A stretch of 64,000 nt of DNA from Neobacillus cucumis. Its GTDB lineage: Bacteria > Bacillota > Bacilli > Bacillales > Cytobacillaceae. The stretch is taken from NCBI RefSeq assembly GCF_016908975.1, contig NZ_JAFBEX010000007.1, forward strand, positions 186,001 through 250,000. The letters are read 5' to 3'. Position numbers and translations under genes: made by a program. This document shows, piece by piece, positions 50,728-58,599 of this stretch (its first letter is position 1; each line of letters begins with the position of its first letter). The notes under the pieces were generated by a model that searched no databases, was not told the origin of the DNA, and was given only the letters and a program-made list of their open reading frames with translations.

Positions 50728-50892
50728 AAAACAGGCAGGTTTCCTGGCTCATGGTCATCGCTCCCTATGTCTTCCCATCTTTCGACAGTGACATCTATAG
50801 GTTGCTCCCATTTACAGTGGCGGGACCGCGTTGGCTTTCAACCAACTTCCCTATTAAGCTAGCAGTCTCGTAAAGACTGCAGCACCTGTTTA
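50728..50892 (-). ncRNA. Cobalamin (B12) riboswitch aptamer
   Basis: The minus strand shows the invariant blocks in order: AACAGGTGC, GGGAAGTTGG, GCGGTCCCGCCACTGT, GGGAG, and the B12-box GAGCCAGGAAACCTGCC closing with CCTGTTT. AAACAGG/CCTGTTT forms the basal stem. It lies 140 bp upstream of the DUF4430 wall protein and would repress the capture/import operon when cobalamin is plentiful. Confidence 0.95.
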
Positions 50893-50978
50893 CCGAGCTA
50901 TTTTTTTATGTACATCTATTATATAGATAAATGGATGGGTTTGTATATACCTAGATGTAAATGAATTCTATTTTAAAA

Positions 50979-51014
50979 TAAGGACAGGCATTACCATAGC
51001 CTGTCCTTTTTACA
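50979..51014 (-). terminator. Terminator of the rib operon
   Basis: AAGGACAGGC pairs with GCCTGTCCTT (9-nt loop); TTATTTTAAAAT follows on the minus strand. Confidence 0.8.
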
Positions 51015-51039
51015 TAGAAGATTCTTTTTTAAGGTGTGA

Positions 51040-51510
51040 TTACTGTTCTAGAGACCTGCACAGATTAGCCATTTCAATCGCTGCGGTTGCAGAATCCCAC
51101 CCCTTATTACCGGCCTTAGTTCCAGCGCGTTCAATCGCCTGCTCAATAGAATCCGTTGTAAGAACGCCAAAAATGACTGGAATACCACTTGATAATGCTG
51201 TTGCGTTAATTCCTTTCGCAGCCTCGTTGCAAACATAATCAAAGTGTGGTGTTGCCCCGCGAATAACAGTTCCAAGTGTAATGACCGCATCATATTTTTT
51301 GCTGAATGCCATCTTTTGCGCGATTAAAGGAAGTTCAAACGCCCCTGGAACCCAAGCAATATCCACGTCTGATTCGCTAACTCCATGTCTTTTTAAAGCA
51401 TCTAGTGCACCATCTAATAATTTGCCAGTAATAAATTCATTAAATCGACCTACAACAATTCCTACCTTTAACCCCGTACCTACTAAATTTCCTTCAAAAA
51501 AATGCGTCAT
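51040..51510 (-). CDS. ribH: 6,7-dimethyl-8-ribityllumazine synthase
   Basis: 156 residues, standard length. [39 protein letters not shown] and [24 protein letters not shown] are invariant lumazine synthase motifs, with the catalytic His in GATPHFDYV. It condenses the RibB product with 5-amino-6-ribitylaminouracil to lumazine, the substrate of RibE. ATGGAGGAATTACA precedes the ATG. Last gene of the operon, 44 bp after ribB. Confidence 0.97.
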   Translation of the reverse strand: MTHFFEGNLVGTGLKVGIVVGRFNEFITGKLLDGALDALKRHGVSESDVDIAWVPGAFELPLIAQKMAFSKKYDAVITLGTVIRGATPHFDYVCNEAAKGINATALSSGIPVIFGVLTTDSIEQAIERAGTKAGNKGWDSATAAIEMANLCRSLEQ

Positions 51511-51554
51511 TGTAATTCCTCCATATTTTGTTTATTAATCTGCAGCCAGATTTA

Positions 51555-52181
51555 CTACTTTTTTGTTTTTAAAGGACTTTCCATTTCTTTTAAATACTTA
51601 ATCAAAGCTTTAATTGTAATCATTTTAAGGTTCAATTCATCAGCTATTTTTCGAAGCTGCGGCACACGTGCCATCGTTCCATCTTCATTCATGATTTCAC
51701 AAATAACCCCGGCTGGCTTTGCACCACATAATTTAGCAAGGTCCACAGCAGCTTCCGTGTGACCGTTCCTCTGCAAGACGCCACCTTTTTTCGCAATAAG
51801 CGGAAACATATGCCCCGGACGTTTGAAATCCTCCGGCTTTGCTTCTGGGTCAAGTAAACTTAACACAGTAGCAGAACGCTCATAAGCGGATATTCCTGTC
51901 GTCGAGAATTTATGGTCAATGCTTACAGTAAAAGCCGTTCCATGATAGTCTGTGTTCGTTTCAACCATTGGCCTTAGATCCAGTTTCTCAGCCAATTCTT
52001 CCTCAATTGGGGCACATACTAACCCTCTGCCATGCGTAACCATGAGGTTCATTACTTCTGGAGTTGTTTTTTCGGCTAAAGCAAGAAAATCCCCTTCATT
52101 TTCCCGGTCCTCATCATCACAAACAATGATCACCTTGCCTTCTTTTAAATCTGCTAGGGCTTCCTCTATTGTATCAAACAC
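51555..52181 (-). CDS. ribB: 3,4-dihydroxy-2-butanone-4-phosphate synthase, without GTP cyclohydrolase domain
   Basis: 208 residues from GTG 52181 (AAAGGAG 8 nt upstream, matching the MFxxIEEAL start of B. subtilis RibBA). [11 protein letters not shown] (Mg/substrate loop), [46 protein letters not shown] and [14 protein letters not shown] are all conserved. It converts ribulose 5-phosphate. Sequence similarity to the bifunctional RibBA stops near [10 protein letters not shown]; the GTP cyclohydrolase II half is absent and a short Lys-rich end replaces it. Normal for a monofunctional RibB, unusual for a Bacillus operon. Confidence 0.93.
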   Translation of the reverse strand: MFDTIEEALADLKEGKVIIVCDDEDRENEGDFLALAEKTTPEVMNLMVTHGRGLVCAPIEEELAEKLDLRPMVETNTDYHGTAFTVSIDHKFSTTGISAYERSATVLSLLDPEAKPEDFKRPGHMFPLIAKKGGVLQRNGHTEAAVDLAKLCGAKPAGVICEIMNEDGTMARVPQLRKIADELNLKMITIKALIKYLKEMESPLKTKK

Positions 52182-52233
52182 TATTTTCACTCCTTTTAAA
52201 CAAAATGTTATTGATTGGCTGTGTTGAACATGG

Positions 52234-52279
52234 ATGTTGATTTCCGCTCCAGGCGCTCGCTTTCCGCTCCAATCAACAT
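52234..52279 (+). repeat. TTGATT-ended repeat, copy 5 (46-bp collapsed form)
   Basis: ATGTTGATT ... AATCAACAT ends and the two edge blocks (TTCCGCTCCAGGCGCTCGC and CCGCTCC) are joined directly; the interior ~85 bp is missing. It lies between ribE and ribB inside the rib operon. Confidence 0.8.
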
Positions 52280-52319
52280 CATTCCATATTCAACAATAAC
52301 CTGTTGCACAGCTTATTGA

Positions 52320-52979
52320 TTAATTAAAACCGTTTTCTTCTAAAAAGCTTTGGGTAATTCCTGTCTTGCTCTTTTTGTTTGGATCCTTGCCAAGGTTTTG
52401 GAGAAAATGGCTAACATATCTGCCAATCATATCACTTTCCAAATTGACCCTATCCCCTGGGCCTTTCAATCCAATTACCGTTTCTGACAAGGTATGCGGA
52501 ATAAGCGAAAGTGTAAAACTCGTATCCGAAACATCAAATACAGTTAGGCTTGTACCGTCTACGGCAACAGATCCTCGGTGAATGACATATCTCAATAAAT
52601 CTGGTTCCGTCTCAATTTCGTAATAGACGGCATTTTCTAAAGCCTGTTTTCTTTTAATAATCCCCGTTCCATCAATATGTCCGGAGACAAAATGACCGCC
52701 AAATCGACCGCCTGCTGCCATGGCTCTTTCTAAATTAACTCTTGTGCCACTTTGTATATTATTTAAACTGGTGGCTTTAACTGTTTCCGGCATGACATCG
52801 ACTGAAAATTGCTTGCCTGAAAAAGAAGTAACCGTTAGGCAAACCCCATTTACAGCAATGCTATCACCAAGATGTACATCCTGTAGTATTTTTTCAGCTT
52901 CTATCGTTAATACATACGAATTGGCCGTTCGCTGAATTTTTGCTACTTTACCTATCTCTTCAATGATTCCGGTAAACAT
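52320..52979 (-). CDS. ribE: Riboflavin synthase, alpha subunit
   Basis: 219 residues from MFTGIIEEIGKV at 52979 (AAGGAGAAGAAGAAGT upstream); ten in-frame codons before it are rejected because MFTGI is invariant. Two internally repeated lumazine-binding domains: IAVNGVCLTVTSF (about 45-57) and VAVDGTSLTVFDV (about 143-155), with VNLERAMAAGGRFGGHFVSGHIDG. It dismutates lumazine to riboflavin. First gene after the FMN riboswitch. Confidence 0.96.
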   Translation of the reverse strand: MFTGIIEEIGKVAKIQRTANSYVLTIEAEKILQDVHLGDSIAVNGVCLTVTSFSGKQFSVDVMPETVKATSLNNIQSGTRVNLERAMAAGGRFGGHFVSGHIDGTGIIKRKQALENAVYYEIETEPDLLRYVIHRGSVAVDGTSLTVFDVSDTSFTLSLIPHTLSETVIGLKGPGDRVNLESDMIGRYVSHFLQNLGKDPNKKSKTGITQSFLEENGFN

Positions 52980-53045
52980 ACTTCTTCTTCTCCTTACTAT
53001 TTCAGCCATCGTTCTATTAAATCTGTCTAGTTCCTTCTAGGAATA

Positions 53046-53081
53046 AAAAAGACCCTAAAGAAAAGAAATTCTTTAGGGCCT
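53046..53081 (-). terminator. FMN-riboswitch terminator
   Basis: GGCCCTAAAGAA pairs with TTCTTTAGGGTC, then TTTTTTATTCC on the minus strand, between the aptamer and ribE. Confidence 0.9.
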
Positions 53082-53146
53082 TAATAATGACAATAGGAAA
53101 TAAAGGTTTGAAATTGGGACTTTTTCACCCATTTCATAACCCGTTT

Positions 53147-53292
53147 TTATCCTTCTCCCATCCAGACTTTAACTGTCGGCTCTGGAGTTTCACCAGATCC
53201 ACCGCTTAACCAGTAGGTTAACCGGGTCACGGACTAAGAAGCAAAAGCTTCATCACCGCCGGTTAGGAATTTCACCTGACCCCGAAGGAAAT
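53147..53292 (-). ncRNA. FMN (RFN) riboswitch aptamer
   Basis: The minus strand carries the RFN blocks CTTCGGGGTCAGGTGAAATTCC (given in pieces: CTTCGGGG, GGTGAAATTCC), CCGGCGGT, CCGTGACCCG, GGTGGA, TCTGGTGAAACTCCAGAGCC and GATGGGAGAAGGAT. It controls ribE-ribB-ribH by transcription termination. It lies about 170 bp upstream of ribE. Confidence 0.96.
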
Positions 53293-53378
53293 ATTAAGAT
53301 TTAATGATAATGTTATTATACCTAAAGAAAATAGTAAAGGGAAATGCACCTATTTGATCAATTATTCACATAAACTTC

Positions 53379-53400
53379 AAAAAAGGAGTTAAAAACTCCC
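53379..53400 (-). terminator. Short terminator of the GyrI-like gene
   Basis: GGGAGTT/AACTCC with a 3-nt loop, followed by TTTTTTG on the minus strand. Confidence 0.7.
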
Positions 53401-53405
53401 ATTGC

Positions 53406-53876
53406 CTACTCTTTATAAGTTTTTACCGGTAAGTAAATCTCAAAATGGAGTTCTCCTAATTGATTTTGCTGTTTATGTTCTTCTTTAAAAATTTCCAATC
53501 CTAACGCTTGGTGGTCTTGTTCAAAGCCATACTCTTCCATCCAAGTGAACAGTCGCCGATATGTATTTTCTATTTCTTCCATACTGCCGTTGTGTGTCGT
53601 ATACACATAGTTTTTCCTTGGAATCGAAAAGCCAACCATTCCTTCCGGTACATTCTCAATTTTTTCAACGGGTTTTGTCACATAGTAGGTCAATTCTGTT
53701 TCTCTGCCATGAAAAGGTGCAATCACAACAGGCTCATTTGACAAACAAGCAACCTCTTTTATCCGTTTCTCCATTTTGTTAAACAGACTCGGGATCGTTT
53801 CTAATTCTGAGTATGTACCTGTCCACGGTATGCCGACTACTTTTATTTCTTCTTTTTCTATTACTTTAATTCCCAC
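53406..53876 (-). CDS. GyrI-like / AraC effector-binding domain protein
   Basis: 156 residues forming a stand-alone GyrI-like (SOUL/BmrR-effector) domain: KVIEKEEIKVVGIPWTGTYSE at the N-terminus, PEGMVGFSIPRKNYVYTTHNGSMEEIENTYRRLFTWMEEYGF in the middle, and LHFEIYLPV at the C-terminus with the typical Glu in the ligand pocket. Such proteins bind small hydrophobic or cationic ligands; no DNA-binding domain is attached. Function unknown. It lies between the FMN riboswitch and katA with its own terminator. Confidence 0.82.
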   Translation of the reverse strand: MGIKVIEKEEIKVVGIPWTGTYSELETIPSLFNKMEKRIKEVACLSNEPVVIAPFHGRETELTYYVTKPVEKIENVPEGMVGFSIPRKNYVYTTHNGSMEEIENTYRRLFTWMEEYGFEQDHQALGLEIFKEEHKQQNQLGELHFEIYLPVKTYKE

Positions 53877-53983
53877 TTTAAGGCCCCCTTTTTTAGTTCC
53901 ATCCTAATTCGTATAATTCGAAACACATCCTTGAATTCCTGCCAAAACTTTTCGACATATGACAAATATTTTTCTGAAAAAAT

Positions 53984-54019
53984 AAAAAAAACAGGCTGTT
54001 CCTTCATTGAACAGCCTGC
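53984..54019 (-). terminator. Terminator of katA
   Basis: CAGGCTGTTC pairs with GAACAGCCTG, followed on the minus strand by TTTTTTTTATTTTTTC. Confidence 0.92.
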
Positions 54020-54026
54020 AGTAGGA

Positions 54027-55487
54027 TTACTTTACTCCTTGGGGGATTGCCAAACCTAATCCTTTTGCGACTCGCTCGCCATATTCAGGGTCTGCTTTAT
54101 AGAAATGCTGAATTTGACGTAATTTAATATCTTCTCTCTCTACCGGTTTCATCGCTCCAACAATCGTTTCTACTAATCTAGTACGTTCATCTTTAGACAT
54201 TAATCGGTAAAGGTCACCAGCTTGTGTGTAATGGTCATCATGGTCATATGCCACTTGTGCTGCAGCACCTGTTACCTCAAATGCTGTTTGCCGGTGTTCA
54301 GTTACTTCACTAGGACCACCAAAGCTGTTAGGCTCATAATAAACAGAGCCGCCGCCATTGTTATCAAAACGCATCGCACCATCACGCTGATAATTATTCA
54401 CTTCCGACTTTGGCCGATTGATTGGCAGCAAGTTATGGTTTGGACCTACCCTGTAACGATGCGCATCAGAATAGGCAAATAACCGGCCTTGAAGCATTTT
54501 ATCTGGTGATGCTTCAACCCCAGGTACCATTGTCCCAGGCGAGAAGGTAGCCTGCTCAACTTCTGCAAAATAGTTTTCTGGATTACGGTTTAAAACCATT
54601 CTTCCAACCTCAATTAAAGGATAATCTTTATGAGACCAAATTTTTGTCACATCAAATGGATCAAACCGATACGCATTGGCATCATCAAATGGCATTATTT
54701 GAACATGCAGCCTCCAAGCCGGGAAATCGCCTTTTTCAATCGCATTAAATAAATCCTCTGTGTGATAATCAGGATTTTCACCAGCTAATTTTGCTGCAAT
54801 ATCGGCTGACATGTTTTTAACACCTTGTTCACTCTTAAAGTGATATTTAACCCAAACCGCTTCTCCATTCTCATTTACCCATTTAAATGTATGGCTTCCG
54901 TATCCGTTCATATGGCGCAAGGTAGCTGGTAAACCGCGGTCTCCCATTAAATAGGTTACTTGATGCAAGGATTCAGGTGATAATGACCAGAAATCCCAGA
55001 CTGCATTCGGATTTTTTAAGTGAGTCTTAGGATCCCGTTTTTGAGTATGAATGAAGTCTGGAAACTTGATCGCATCACGGATAAAGAAAATAGGCGTATT
55101 ATTTCCAACCAAATCATAGTTTCCTTCTTCTGTATAAAACTTCACTGCAAAACCGCGTGGATCACGGACTGTATCAGCTGAACCCAATTCACCGGCAACA
55201 GTTGAGAAGCGGATAAACATTGGAGTGCGTTTCCCGACCCCATTGAACAATTTGGCTTTTGTATATTTAGACATATCATTCGTTACTTCAAAGTACCCAT
55301 GGGCTCCTGCACCCTTGGCATGTACGACACGCTCAGGTACTCGTTCACGATTAAAATGGGCCAATTTTTCTAGTAGATGGACGTCTTGTATTAAGGTTGG
55401 TCCGCGTGAACCAGCCGTCATTGAATTTTGATTATCCCCGACAGGGGCACCTGTTCCTGTTGTTAAATGTTTGTTTTTGTTGCTCAT
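54027..55487 (-). CDS. katA: Vegetative haem catalase
   Basis: 486 residues, clade 3 catalase length. [15 protein letters not shown] has the distal His, [26 protein letters not shown] the Ser/Asn region, and [23 protein letters not shown] the proximal Tyr motif. It dismutates hydrogen peroxide in the cytoplasm. A perfect PerR box lies 75 bp upstream, so it should be induced by peroxide and iron-dependent PerR oxidation. It is monocistronic. Confidence 0.97.
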   Translation of the reverse strand: MSNKNKHLTTGTGAPVGDNQNSMTAGSRGPTLIQDVHLLEKLAHFNRERVPERVVHAKGAGAHGYFEVTNDMSKYTKAKLFNGVGKRTPMFIRFSTVAGELGSADTVRDPRGFAVKFYTEEGNYDLVGNNTPIFFIRDAIKFPDFIHTQKRDPKTHLKNPNAVWDFWSLSPESLHQVTYLMGDRGLPATLRHMNGYGSHTFKWVNENGEAVWVKYHFKSEQGVKNMSADIAAKLAGENPDYHTEDLFNAIEKGDFPAWRLHVQIMPFDDANAYRFDPFDVTKIWSHKDYPLIEVGRMVLNRNPENYFAEVEQATFSPGTMVPGVEASPDKMLQGRLFAYSDAHRYRVGPNHNLLPINRPKSEVNNYQRDGAMRFDNNGGGSVYYEPNSFGGPSEVTEHRQTAFEVTGAAAQVAYDHDDHYTQAGDLYRLMSKDERTRLVETIVGAMKPVEREDIKLRQIQHFYKADPEYGERVAKGLGLAIPQGVK

Positions 55488-55561
55488 TTCATCACCTCTA
55501 AATCTATTTTTTTAAACTTTAAACAGATTATAATATAAATTTAGTAAAAATCAATACTAAA

Positions 55562-55576
55562 TTATAATAATTATAA
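55562..55576. promoter_or_regulatory. PerR box upstream of katA
   Basis: TTATAATAATTATAA is an exact match to the PerR consensus TTATAATNATTATAA. A weaker related sequence (TTATAATATAAATTT) lies at 55529-55543. Confidence 0.85.
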
Positions 55577-55696
55577 TCTAATATGAAGTATAAATATCGT
55601 CTTGTCTTCACTATTACAATCGTATTAATAAAAGAAGGACGTTATTCCCCTATTTAAGAAATAACATCCCAAATAATTTAATTTCAGTTCCCCAAC

Positions 55697-55730
55697 AAAA
55701 AAACAGACCCTTTAAGAGTCTGTTTTTATT
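55697..55730 (-). terminator. Terminator of the cold-shock gene
   Basis: AAAAACAGAC pairs with GTCTGTTTTT, with T-rich flanks on either strand. Confidence 0.85.
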
Positions 55731-55737
55731 GAGTGGT

Positions 55738-55938
55738 CTATTGTTTTTGAACGTTTACCGCTTGTGGTCCACGTTGGCCATTTTCGATTTCAAATGTAAC
55801 CTCTTGACCTTCTTCTAAAGTTTTGTATCCTTCACCTTGAATAGCTGAGAAATGAACGAAAACATCTTCTCCACCTTCACGTTCAATAAATCCAAAACCT
55901 TTTTCACCGTTAAACCATTTTACTTTACCATGTTCCAT
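55738..55938 (-). CDS. Cold-shock protein, CspA/B family
   Basis: 66 residues. [15 protein letters not shown] (RNP1) and DVFVHFSAI (RNP2) are exact CSD motifs. A single-stranded RNA/DNA-binding beta-barrel acting as an RNA chaperone. B. subtilis has CspB, CspC and CspD, and the sequence does not allow a confident choice, though [25 protein letters not shown] is close to CspD. AGGAGGCACTAAAAA precedes the ATG. Confidence 0.96.
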   Translation of the reverse strand: MEHGKVKWFNGEKGFGFIEREGGEDVFVHFSAIQGEGYKTLEEGQEVTFEIENGQRGPQAVNVQKQ

Positions 55939-56035
55939 TTTTTAGTGCCTCCTAGCATGTAGCCATTACGTAATTTTGCAAAATATGCTTGCAGACCTAG
56001 TATTGCCCGAGTAAAAGTTCTTTATACAAGCCAAT

Positions 56036-56788
56036 TTAATCTAGTACCCATTTTTGTATGGCCTTAGCAACTCCATCCTCTTCATTAGATGCCGTAATCC
56101 AGTCCGCTGCTGCCTTTACCACATCTTGAGCATTACCCATGGCAACTCCAAGTCCAGCCTCTTTAATCATCATTAAATCATTTCGGCTGTCGCCACATGC
56201 CATTACATTCTGCATATCTATTCCGATTTTAGAACAGACAACAGATAGCCCGCGCGCTTTATGTATTCCAGCAGCATTGACTTCAATGTTTTTTAACGTG
56301 GAGTTGGTTATTTCAAATTCACCACGTGCCGTCAATTCCTTTAACACCAATTCTCTTGTTGCATCATCCTCAATCGTAAAACCAAATTTCAGCCAATTGA
56401 GTTTATGTAAGTCTTCAGGCATTTCATTATGCCACGTCTGTTCCGTATTAATTGCCCAGAACTTCGAATTATGTTGTTTGGAAAGGTCCCACATCCACTG
56501 GATATGCTCTGGATTAACTATGTTTCTTTCTACTAGTTCTCTTTTTTCATCCCAGATCTCACTTCCATTGACCGTTACCAAATACGAAGTAAGCTCTAAA
56601 TCATCTGCATGTTCGCGAACTGTCAATAATGAGCGTCCAGTACTTAAGACAACATATACCCCTTTTTCTTGTGCAGCCCGAATCGCATCACGGTTTGCAC
56701 TTGATACCTGTCCATTATTATTTAACAGTGTCCCATCCATATCCAGTGCAATTAACTTGATATCCAAATCCTTTTTGACATTTCCCAT
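56036..56788 (-). CDS. Cof-type HAD-IIB family phosphatase
   Basis: 250 residues. DMDGTLLNNNG (motif I, about 16-26), LSTGR (motif II), GIHKARGLSVV (motif III Lys) and ACGDSRNDLMMIKEAGLGVAMGNA (motif IV). The C2B cap marks it as a YidA/Cof homologue, a sugar-phosphate or related phosphatase. GAAGGGAG lies 11 nt before the ATG. A second paralogue of the 18827-19648 gene; substrates of both are unknown. Confidence 0.88.
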   Translation of the reverse strand: MGNVKKDLDIKLIALDMDGTLLNNNGQVSSANRDAIRAAQEKGVYVVLSTGRSLLTVREHADDLELTSYLVTVNGSEIWDEKRELVERNIVNPEHIQWMWDLSKQHNSKFWAINTEQTWHNEMPEDLHKLNWLKFGFTIEDDATRELVLKELTARGEFEITNSTLKNIEVNAAGIHKARGLSVVCSKIGIDMQNVMACGDSRNDLMMIKEAGLGVAMGNAQDVVKAAADWITASNEEDGVAKAIQKWVLD

Positions 56789-56893
56789 TTACGCATAAAC
56801 TCCCTTCACCCTTATTCTCTTATAAGATAACACTTTCAAGCGTAGGATTACAAAGATGTAAATCTTGTTTACATAATATGATTATTATATATA

Positions 56894-56926
56894 AAAAAAG
56901 ACCTGCTAGTTTTAGCAGAATCTTTT
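56894..56926 (-). terminator. Terminator of the HesB-like gene
   Basis: AAAGACCTGCTA pairs with TAGCAGAATCTTT with one mismatched pair; T-rich on the minus strand. Confidence 0.75.
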
Positions 56927-56941
56927 CTTAAGGTTAATTGA

Positions 56942-57244
56942 TTAATGATGGTGATGATGTCCGCCCTTTGATGGATTCGTAATCAGCCATTCTTCTTTTG
57001 GAACATGGAAAAATTGAATCCAAACCCCGTCCAAGTAATCATCATTTTTGTCTAGGATAAAATCAATATCCTTATCCGTTTGGACCACTTCATCATTTTC
57101 CGTTGGAGTATCCAGCTTTAAATCATAGTGGGCATGGTCACCATGAACATTTGTCACATAAACACGAAATAGTTTGTCTTCTTCTTGCTCATCCAATATT
57201 TTCTTTAATGCCTTTGCCGCATTACGGTTAATTTTTACTTTCAT
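56942..57244 (-). CDS. HesB/IscA-like protein lacking cysteines, with natural His5 end
   Basis: 100 residues from the ATG at 57244 (AGAGGAGAGCATCAAA upstream). KVKINRNAAKALKKILDEQEED and the following strand pattern resemble the HesB-like fold of A-type Fe-S carriers (YneR/HesB-like group), but none of the three conserved cysteines is present; the protein has no Cys at all. Instead it has HGDHAHYD in the middle and ends GGHHHHH. It therefore cannot bind an Fe-S cluster in the IscA way. A metal-binding role through His is inference; the fold call itself is moderately certain. Confidence 0.65.
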   Translation of the reverse strand: MKVKINRNAAKALKKILDEQEEDKLFRVYVTNVHGDHAHYDLKLDTPTENDEVVQTDKDIDFILDKNDDYLDGVWIQFFHVPKEEWLITNPSKGGHHHHH

Positions 57245-57520
57245 TTTGATGCTCTCCTCTATTATGTATTCCACTTTATTATCTCACTATAAATTTAAAA
57301 TAGACAGTTTAAAATCAGAGATTCATCTTATAAAAATTATATAATGGATGATCATTATTTTAATTTCAAAAAAATACCATTATTAACATTTTAAAACCTT
57401 AACAAATTTGTCACATTTAATTCAAAAAACCACTACCAACATTATGGCGGAATTGTTAATATTATGTTACAGATAAGTGAACTTCTAATTAGTATTAGAT
57501 GATAATCATTTCAAATCCAT

Positions 57521-57550
57521 TTGCTTGTAATTTTAAAGTAATTGTATTAT
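57521..57550 (+). promoter_or_regulatory. Candidate sigma-A promoter of qoxABCD
   Basis: TTGCTT, 18-bp spacer, TATTAT; about 75 bp before qoxA, directly upstream of the Rex-type box. Confidence 0.5.
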
Positions 57551-57561
57551 TCTTATGAAGT

Positions 57562-57579
57562 TTGTGAATACATTCACTT
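57562..57579. promoter_or_regulatory. Rex-type operator upstream of qoxA
   Basis: TTGTGAATACATTCACTT matches TTGTGAA-N4-TTCACAA at 12 of 14 defined positions. It overlaps the expected transcription start. Confidence 0.6.
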
Positions 57580-57624
57580 TGAAATGTGAACAAATGAACA
57601 ATTTTTTGGAGGGGAAATACGAAC

Positions 57625-58599
57625 ATGTCTAAAAAGAACTTTTTTGTTCCACTTTTGGCTTTATTGCCAGTGCTGCTAAGTGGCTGTGATTCAAAAATGC
57701 TTGTTTTTGATCCAAAAGGTCCTGCAGCAAGAGAAATTCTCGGCCTAATCAATTGGTCACTTGTTTTTATGGCACTTGTGGTCGTTGTAGTCATTGGCTT
57801 ATTCGTTTATATCGTTTGGAAATACCGTGCCACACCCGAGAATAAAGACTACCAGCCGCCTGAGGAGCATGGCAGTACTAAATTAGAGTTAATTTGGACA
57901 TTTATTCCAATTCTAATTGTTATTGCCCTTACGATTCCAACGGTAAAAACCATTTACAGTCTTGAAAAAGTTCCAGCAGGTTATGAAAATAAAAAGCCAA
58001 TTACAATCAATGTAACATCTGCTGATTGGAAATGGATTTTTAGTTATCCGGAACAGGGAATTGAAACAGTCAATTATGTTAACATCCCAGTTGGCACACC
58101 TGTTAAATTTGTTTTAACATCTTCCGGTACTATGCAATCTTTCTGGGTCCCACAATTAGGCGGTCAAAAGTACACCATGAATAAAATGGATACTCAGTTG
58201 TATCTAACTGCTGATGAAGCTGGAGAGTATTTAGGAAGAAATACGAACTTTAATGGAAGAGGCTATGCAGATATGGAATTTACCGTTGAAGCTAAGTCCA
58301 CAAAAGACTTTGCGCAATGGGTTAAAGATGTAAAATCCAGAGCTCCTAAATTAACGGAAAAGAAATACATCTCTTTGTTAAAACCAACAAACTTAGGTCG
58401 TGAAACATTCGTAGGTACACATTTGCAATGGGTTGACCATGGACAAATGAACTCGAAAACATATTTAAATCCTAAACTATACGAAGTTCATGGTGTGAAA
58501 GGTCAAATTTTTAAAGATGAAGAATCAACTTCTCTAACATCAGATAGCACATCTAAAGGTACGACTTCGACTGACAAATCAAATGGAGGTGAACATTGA
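57625..58599 (+). CDS. qoxA: Cytochrome aa3 quinol oxidase subunit II
   Basis: 324 residues. Lipoprotein signal (LLSGC, Cys about 21), two membrane helices (about 45-65 and 88-110) and an extracellular cupredoxin-like domain. It lacks the CuA Cys-x3-Cys set (VPQLGGQKYTMNKMDTQLYL in its place), which distinguishes a quinol from a cytochrome c oxidase. TTGGAGGGGAAATACGAAC precedes the ATG. It is the first of four genes and ends in a Ser/Thr/Lys-rich tail, with a one-base overlap into qoxB. Confidence 0.95.
   Translation: MSKKNFFVPLLALLPVLLSGCDSKMLVFDPKGPAAREILGLINWSLVFMALVVVVVIGLFVYIVWKYRATPENKDYQPPEEHGSTKLELIWTFIPILIVIALTIPTVKTIYSLEKVPAGYENKKPITINVTSADWKWIFSYPEQGIETVNYVNIPVGTPVKFVLTSSGTMQSFWVPQLGGQKYTMNKMDTQLYLTADEAGEYLGRNTNFNGRGYADMEFTVEAKSTKDFAQWVKDVKSRAPKLTEKKYISLLKPTNLGRETFVGTHLQWVDHGQMNSKTYLNPKLYEVHGVKGQIFKDEESTSLTSDSTSKGTTSTDKSNGGEH

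Larger units (their letters stand above)
57245..57624 (+). other. 380-bp region between the HesB-like gene and qoxA: qox control region
   Basis: AT-rich sequence with no ORF. It contains the qox promoter (57521-57550), a Rex-type box (57562-57579), and TGATAATCATTTCAA at 57500-57514, a weak Fur-like half-palindrome that I do not claim as a site. Confidence 0.6.

Noticed and set aside
57500..57514. Fur box upstream of qoxA
   Set aside because: TGATAATCATTTCAA keeps only one good half-site.
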